Shown in pieces: positions 37,903 through 40,969 of a DNA stretch of 40,969 nt. Origin of the DNA: a virus. Position numbers and translations under genes: made by a program. The stretch lies in IMG/VR virus record IMGVR_UViG_3300024520_000178, positions 1 to 40,969 of that record; one strand, given 5' to 3'. Within the stretch, counting starts at the first letter, position 1. Each line of letters begins with the position of its first letter. The notes beneath the pieces were generated by a model. It was not told the DNA's origin and searched no databases. It worked only from the letters and a program-made list of their open reading frames with translations.

Positions 37903-38270
37903 GCCGGAAGGGCCCAGGGCCCGAGGACGCCTTCCGCGAGGCTGTGGAGGAGCTCGCCCAGCTCCGTGGTTGGAGGGTCCACCACGTCCGGGCGGCGCTC
38001 AAGAAGGACGGGAGCTGGTACTCCCCGGTCACGGGCAACCCAGGCTTCCCCGACAACGCCTTCGCCCGGGACGGGGTCGTGCTGGTCGTCGAGTTCAAGA
38101 CCGACGATAGGTACCCCTCGGCGCAGCAGCGGGGGTGGCTCGACGCGATCCACCCACACTGGTCTGCGAGCAAGGGCGACCGCCCTCCGCTCCGGCCGCC
38201 GAAGGCTCGCCTCGCCGCCTACGTCTGGCGCCCGAGAGACTGGAAATTCATCGAGGAGGTGCTGAAGTGA
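37899..38270 (+). CDS. VRR-NUC domain nuclease
   Basis: This 123-residue protein starts at GTG 37899 (GTGA overlap). It has a complete VRR-NUC core: LRGWRVHHVRA (22-32), GFPDNAFARDGVVLVVEFK with Asp52, Glu66 and Lys68 as the PD-(D/E)XK triad, SAQQRGWLDAI with Gln76, and AAYVWRPRDWKFIEEVL at the end. Stand-alone phage members cut branched DNA and may resolve junctions before packaging. It is linked to the recombination and terminase genes by position. Confidence 0.85.
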   Translation: MSRKGPGPEDAFREAVEELAQLRGWRVHHVRAALKKDGSWYSPVTGNPGFPDNAFARDGVVLVVEFKTDDRYPSAQQRGWLDAIHPHWSASKGDRPPLRPPKARLAAYVWRPRDWKFIEEVLK

Positions 38271-38692
38271 GCCAGGGCCTGCTGAAATTCCGAGAGTCTC
38301 GAGCCCGGCAACTGTACCGCCAGTGGAAGCGCTACCACCTGACTAACCTGCACGTCTGGCGCCGGTTCGACCAGAACGCGCTAGCAATGGCCAAGGTGCG
38401 CGAGTTCTACAGCGCCAGGACGATTATCTCGGTCCTGCGCTTCGAGATCGACTCCATCAACGGGGATAGCCTGGTCAAGATCAACGACCACTACAGCCCG
38501 TTCTACGCCCGCCTCTGGATGGAGGTCCACCCCGAGCACGAGGGATTCTTCGCGACGCGCCGGCGGACCAGTGAGTCCCGGCCGGCTCGAGGCGACGAGG
38601 ACGAGGTATTCGACTCCGGCCCGACTGGCGCCGAGGAGCGCTGGCTCGAGCAGGAGATCGCCGACCTCGCCCGGGAGACGCTGCGGGGATGA
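38267..38692 (+). CDS. Conserved phage protein of unknown function
   Basis: This is a 141-residue protein from GTG 38267 (GTGA overlap). The N-terminal ~100 residues match a common phage family: NLHVWRRFDQNALAMAKVREFYSARTIISVLRFEI, then KINDHYSPFYARLWMEVHPEHEGFFATR. The helical fold with NxHVWxxF and YSPFYARLWM blocks is recurrent near terminase or recombination genes in many phages; no function is established to my knowledge. The C-terminus is acidic and variable. Confidence 0.75.
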   Translation: MSQGLLKFRESRARQLYRQWKRYHLTNLHVWRRFDQNALAMAKVREFYSARTIISVLRFEIDSINGDSLVKINDHYSPFYARLWMEVHPEHEGFFATRRRTSESRPARGDEDEVFDSGPTGAEERWLEQEIADLARETLRG

Positions 38693-38696
38693 AGTC

Positions 38697-39212
38697 GTGA
38701 AACTGACACCAAAGCAGGCCGCATTCGCCCAGCGCTACCTGGCCACGCTCAACGCGACCCAGGCGGCGAAGGACGCCGGCTACAGCCCTCGGACGGCCCG
38801 GTCTATCGGCGCCGAGAACCTGACAAAACCTCACATTCAGGCTGCGATCGCCCAGGCGATGAAGACCCAGCAGAAGAAGCTTGAGTTGGACGCCGAGTTC
38901 GTCATCGGCCGGCTGATGAAGGCCGCTGCGTTCGACATCGCCGATGTGTTCGAGGATGACGGGGCGCTGAAGTCGATCAAGGACTGGCCGACCCACGCCC
39001 GCGAGCTCGTCTCGGGCTTGAAGACCCAGGAGACCACCGACGGCAAGGGCGTCGTGATCGGCCAGACCCGCGAGCTCAAACTCCCCGACCGGATCCGGGC
39101 GCTCGAGCTGCTGGGCAAGCGGCTACGGCTCTTTGTCGACCGGGTCGAGCACGAGGGGGACATCAAGTACACAGTCATCACTGGCGTTCCGCGACCCGAG
39201 GGCGCCGAGTGA
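38697..39212 (+). CDS. terS: Terminase small subunit
   Basis: This 171-residue protein from GTG 38697 (four bases after the previous stop) recognises the packaging start and recruits the large subunit. The N-terminus is the classic small-terminase helix-turn-helix: LTPKQAAFAQRYLATLNATQAAKDAGYSPRTARSIGAENLTKPHIQAAI (3-52). Central helices and LKLPDRIRALELLGKRLRLF (about 126-145) follow, typical of the Terminase_2 family. The large subunit is at the opposite edge of the window, at least 2 kb further on if the genome is circular. Confidence 0.92.
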   Translation: MKLTPKQAAFAQRYLATLNATQAAKDAGYSPRTARSIGAENLTKPHIQAAIAQAMKTQQKKLELDAEFVIGRLMKAAAFDIADVFEDDGALKSIKDWPTHARELVSGLKTQETTDGKGVVIGQTRELKLPDRIRALELLGKRLRLFVDRVEHEGDIKYTVITGVPRPEGAE

Positions 39213-39382
39213 AATTGGCTAGGCGTGGCGTGGCGAGCACGGCGGGGCGTGGCCCGGACAGGACCGAGGGGCATGGCTTGGCAGGCGAGGCCCGGCATGG
39301 CCCGGAAGGATTGGCACGGCGAGGCAGGAGCGGAGCGGAACGTAAAAGCGGAACGTAAAACAATCGAAACCGAGGAGGGTTT
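39213..39382 (+). repeat. 170-bp repeat tract: GGCnn pentamers plus two 13-bp tandem copies
   Basis: From about 39216 to 39339 GGC or GG recurs with a mostly 5-bp period (for example GGCATGGCTTGGCAGGCGAG). It is followed by two perfect tandem copies of GCGGAACGTAAAA (39335-39347, 39348-39360). The top strand is strongly G-rich and C-poor in runs. No coding frame here looks real. It lies between terS and the next gene, whose ribosome site (GAGGAGGG) follows the repeats. Confidence 0.85.
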
Positions 39383-40144
39383 ATGGCAAAGAGTAAACAG
39401 TCAGCACCGGAAGCGATCGAGATCAAACCTATCAAGATGGGCCAGGTTCAATTCTGGATCGTGGGCGAGAGTCCGCTCGTTCTGAACCGTCTACCCGAGA
39501 AGGCTCGCCAGGAGCTGCTCCTCCCGAAACCCCGGGGCGTGAGTAGGAGCACGCTCAAGCACGACCCCATCGCGGAGTTCCGCTCGTCCATGTGCCTGCG
39601 TCCCAGGGACCACAAGGGGACGCGAATCTGCGTGCCTTCCACCGCCCTGAAAAACTCAATCCGCACCGCAGCGCTTGATCTCGACGGCGCGTCCAAAGCC
39701 CAGGTTGGGCGCCTGTGTTACATACCGGGGGAGAAGGTCGATGTTTACGGAACCCCGGAGGTCTACATGGCTGTCGTACGACAGTCCGGCATCGGTCGCA
39801 CACCAGACGTCAGGACTCGGGCGATCATCAAGGAGTGGGCGTGCGGGTTCTCCGTTGACTATGTCAAGCCGATGTTGAGCGACACGGTCCTCGGCAATCT
39901 GGTAAACGCGGCCGGCGTCTTCTGCGGCATCGGTGACGGTAGACCAGAGAAGGGCGCATTGTCTTTCGGCCGGTTCTCTCTCGTCCCCGAGACTGACGCG
40001 AAGCTCCGCAGGATCGTCAAGATGGGCGCCGCCGAGCAGGATGAGGCTATCGCAGACCCAGCCTTTTACGACCAGGACAGCGAGGATCTCTACTCGTGGT
40101 TCCACGGCGCGGCTGGTGAGCGCGAGCTCGAGGTGGCTAAATGA
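39383..40144 (+). CDS. Conserved phage protein of unknown function
   Basis: This 253-residue protein has GAGGAGGG before ATG. It belongs, by pattern, to a phage family with the blocks FWIVGESPLVLNRLPEKARQELLLPK (24-49), LKHDPIAEFRSSM, GTRICVPSTALKNSIRTAALDLDGASKAQVGRLCYI and RTPDVRTRAIIKEWACGFSVDYVKPMLS, then FCGIGDGRPEKG. I recall homologues in many temperate and lytic phages without an assigned role. It is soluble, mixed alpha/beta. The repeat tract lies in its 5' region, so its expression may depend on that sequence. Confidence 0.75.
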   Translation: MAKSKQSAPEAIEIKPIKMGQVQFWIVGESPLVLNRLPEKARQELLLPKPRGVSRSTLKHDPIAEFRSSMCLRPRDHKGTRICVPSTALKNSIRTAALDLDGASKAQVGRLCYIPGEKVDVYGTPEVYMAVVRQSGIGRTPDVRTRAIIKEWACGFSVDYVKPMLSDTVLGNLVNAAGVFCGIGDGRPEKGALSFGRFSLVPETDAKLRRIVKMGAAEQDEAIADPAFYDQDSEDLYSWFHGAAGERELEVAK

Positions 40145-40608
40145 AGCTGTCAGAGATCGGCGCGGCCCTCGACGGAATCTATCTGAAGCGCGGGGCGCTC
40201 GACGCTCAGGCGGTCGTGGATGAGTCTAAGCCCAGGGGCGCGCCCCTGCACGCCTGCTTCGAGTGGGACGACAAGAAGGCCGGCAATCAGTACAGGGTGG
40301 GGCAGGCCCGGCGGCTGATTCGGCGAGTTCCAATCGAGCGCGGCAAGTCCCGCAAGGTCGCCCCGAAATACCTACCGATCACGACTTCGGAGATGGAGCT
40401 AGACGGGGGCTATCGGCCAACGACCGAGCGCCAGTCGCATGGGGACCGAGTTGCCGCGGTGGCCTTCGAGTGGCGCCAGGTCTTGTCGCTGGTATCCCGC
40501 GCAAGGTCCATCTGCGAGGAGCTAGATGTCGACCCAGAGGGGGCGGCGGACCTAGAGTCTCGCGTGGAGTCGATGATCTCTCGTCTTACCTGTGCAGACG
40601 CGGCTTGA
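40141..40608 (+). CDS. Conserved phage protein of unknown function
   Basis: This 155-residue protein has an ATGA overlap with the previous gene, so the two are coupled. The conserved block GAPLHACFEWDDKKAGNQYRVGQARRLIRRVPIE (33-66) is typical of a small phage family that often follows the preceding gene; the rest is helical (EWRQVLSLVSRARSICEEL). No function is known to me. The pair conservation suggests a shared role. Confidence 0.72.
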   Translation: MKLSEIGAALDGIYLKRGALDAQAVVDESKPRGAPLHACFEWDDKKAGNQYRVGQARRLIRRVPIERGKSRKVAPKYLPITTSEMELDGGYRPTTERQSHGDRVAAVAFEWRQVLSLVSRARSICEELDVDPEGAADLESRVESMISRLTCADAA

Positions 40609-40635
40609 GGTGGGGCGAGGTCGTGGTCCGACCCT

Positions 40636-40863
40636 GTGCCGTACCAGGGTCTCAAGTGTGAGGGCAATCGACTGGTTCTCCGGCATCGGCGGCTTCAGGA
40701 TGTCCCCGAGGTTGGGGCAGTCCTGCTGGAGCGGTGGAAGGCGGTTGGTTTGTACCACGTAACGCACCAGCCAGGGAAGGGATTCCTGGCCGATACGAAC
40801 CAACTGCTGCCTGAGACGAGCCGGTACTTCACAAACAAAGCCAAACAGGAGCCCGGATCGTGA
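40636..40863 (+). CDS. Hypothetical 75-residue protein
   Basis: GTG 40636 opens a 75-residue frame starting MPYQGLKCEGNRLVLRHR. There is no strong ribosome site, but the stop overlaps the next start (GTGA) as in neighbouring real genes. It is basic, with a helical middle (VGAVLLERWKAVGLYHV). Family unknown. Confidence 0.5.
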   Translation: MPYQGLKCEGNRLVLRHRRLQDVPEVGAVLLERWKAVGLYHVTHQPGKGFLADTNQLLPETSRYFTNKAKQEPGS

Positions 40864-40969
40864 GCGCATACGCAAAAAATACAAAGGTGCCCATCAGCCG
40901 ATCACGGGACCAGATCACAGAGTTACTTCGACAGTGGCAATGTACTGGTGTCGGATGGCAGGACGACTT
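40860..40969 (+). CDS. Conserved phage protein, N-terminus only (cut by window edge)
   Basis: GTG 40860 overlaps the previous stop. The first 36 residues contain SAYAKNTKVPISRSRDQITELLRQW, the signature start of a widespread phage family of about 130 residues. The gene runs off the right edge, so its end is not visible. If the right edge is joined directly to the left edge, the frame stops after 49 codons, too short for the family. This suggests the two edges are not adjacent in the genome. Confidence 0.75.
   Translation, partial: MSAYAKNTKVPISRSRDQITELLRQWQCTGVGWQDD

Noticed and set aside
39225-39485. 86-codon open frame through the GGCnn tract
   Set aside because: Its translation is Arg/Gly/Ala repeat of the DNA pattern and it overlaps a well-supported gene with a strong ribosome site at 39383.
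1-40969. Direct circular join of the two window ends
   Set aside because: Joining them ends the conserved YAKNTKV-type protein after 49 residues, far shorter than its family; no overlap between the two ends is visible.

Overview
The window is a GC-rich (about two thirds G+C by eye), densely packed stretch of a tailed double-stranded DNA phage. The virion genes fit a short-tailed (podovirus) plan: a T7-type connector/portal, a capsid and cement pair like Bordetella phage BPP-1, T7 gp11/gp12-like tail tube proteins, gp13/gp14/gp15-like core proteins and a giant gp16-position protein of 3667 residues. The host was probably a Gram-negative, high-GC bacterium, judged from Sec-type signal peptides, spanin-like lysis genes and Shine-Dalgarno sites. 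No host, integrase, DNA or RNA polymerase, helicase or primase can be identified. The last gene is cut by the right edge, so the window may not be the whole genome.

Layout, left to right. 1-5215: large terminase, an initiator-like tRNA(CAU) with its own promoter, a small Gly-rich protein, portal, a Bbp19-like protein and two inserted accessory genes. 5216-5642: a gene-free control region with three TCARTTTGA-type sites, inverted repeats, a promoter and two branched hairpins ahead of the scaffold gene. 5643-15797: scaffold, major capsid, cement protein, a strong terminator, a fused sugar-binding/tail-tube protein, nozzle, and three internal virion proteins. 15798-26801: the giant polyvalent protein, with a JAMM protease motif, an ADP-ribosyltransferase-like domain and an HExxH metallopeptidase motif. 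A nested out-of-frame ORF with an excellent ribosome site lies inside it. 26801-31430: T7-type fibre adaptor, then four consecutive genes that all start with Sec signal peptides. 31427-33597: lysis cassette (M15 endopeptidase plus a run of small membrane proteins).

33638-34529 holds a weak small ORF and three small leftward genes. 34530-34666 is a divergent control region with two near-consensus sigma70 promoters and two matching 13-bp operator candidates. The rightward operon encodes a small HTH protein, a 57-residue protein, a Sak4/AAA_24-like ATPase with Arg in place of the Walker A Lys, and a PD-(D/E)XK nuclease, then ends in a terminator. 37111-37205 carries six DnaA-box-like sites in one orientation, a candidate origin. 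The right end has two zinc-ribbon proteins, a VRR-NUC nuclease, a conserved phage protein, small terminase, a 5-bp-periodic GGCnn repeat tract, and four conserved phage hypotheticals, the last truncated.

Genes are chained by ATGA/GTGA/TGATG stop-start overlaps, so most are translationally coupled. With recombination proteins and a DnaA-box cluster but no replication enzymes seen here, the phage probably uses the host replisome. The switch region implies regulated development, but nothing here proves lysogeny.
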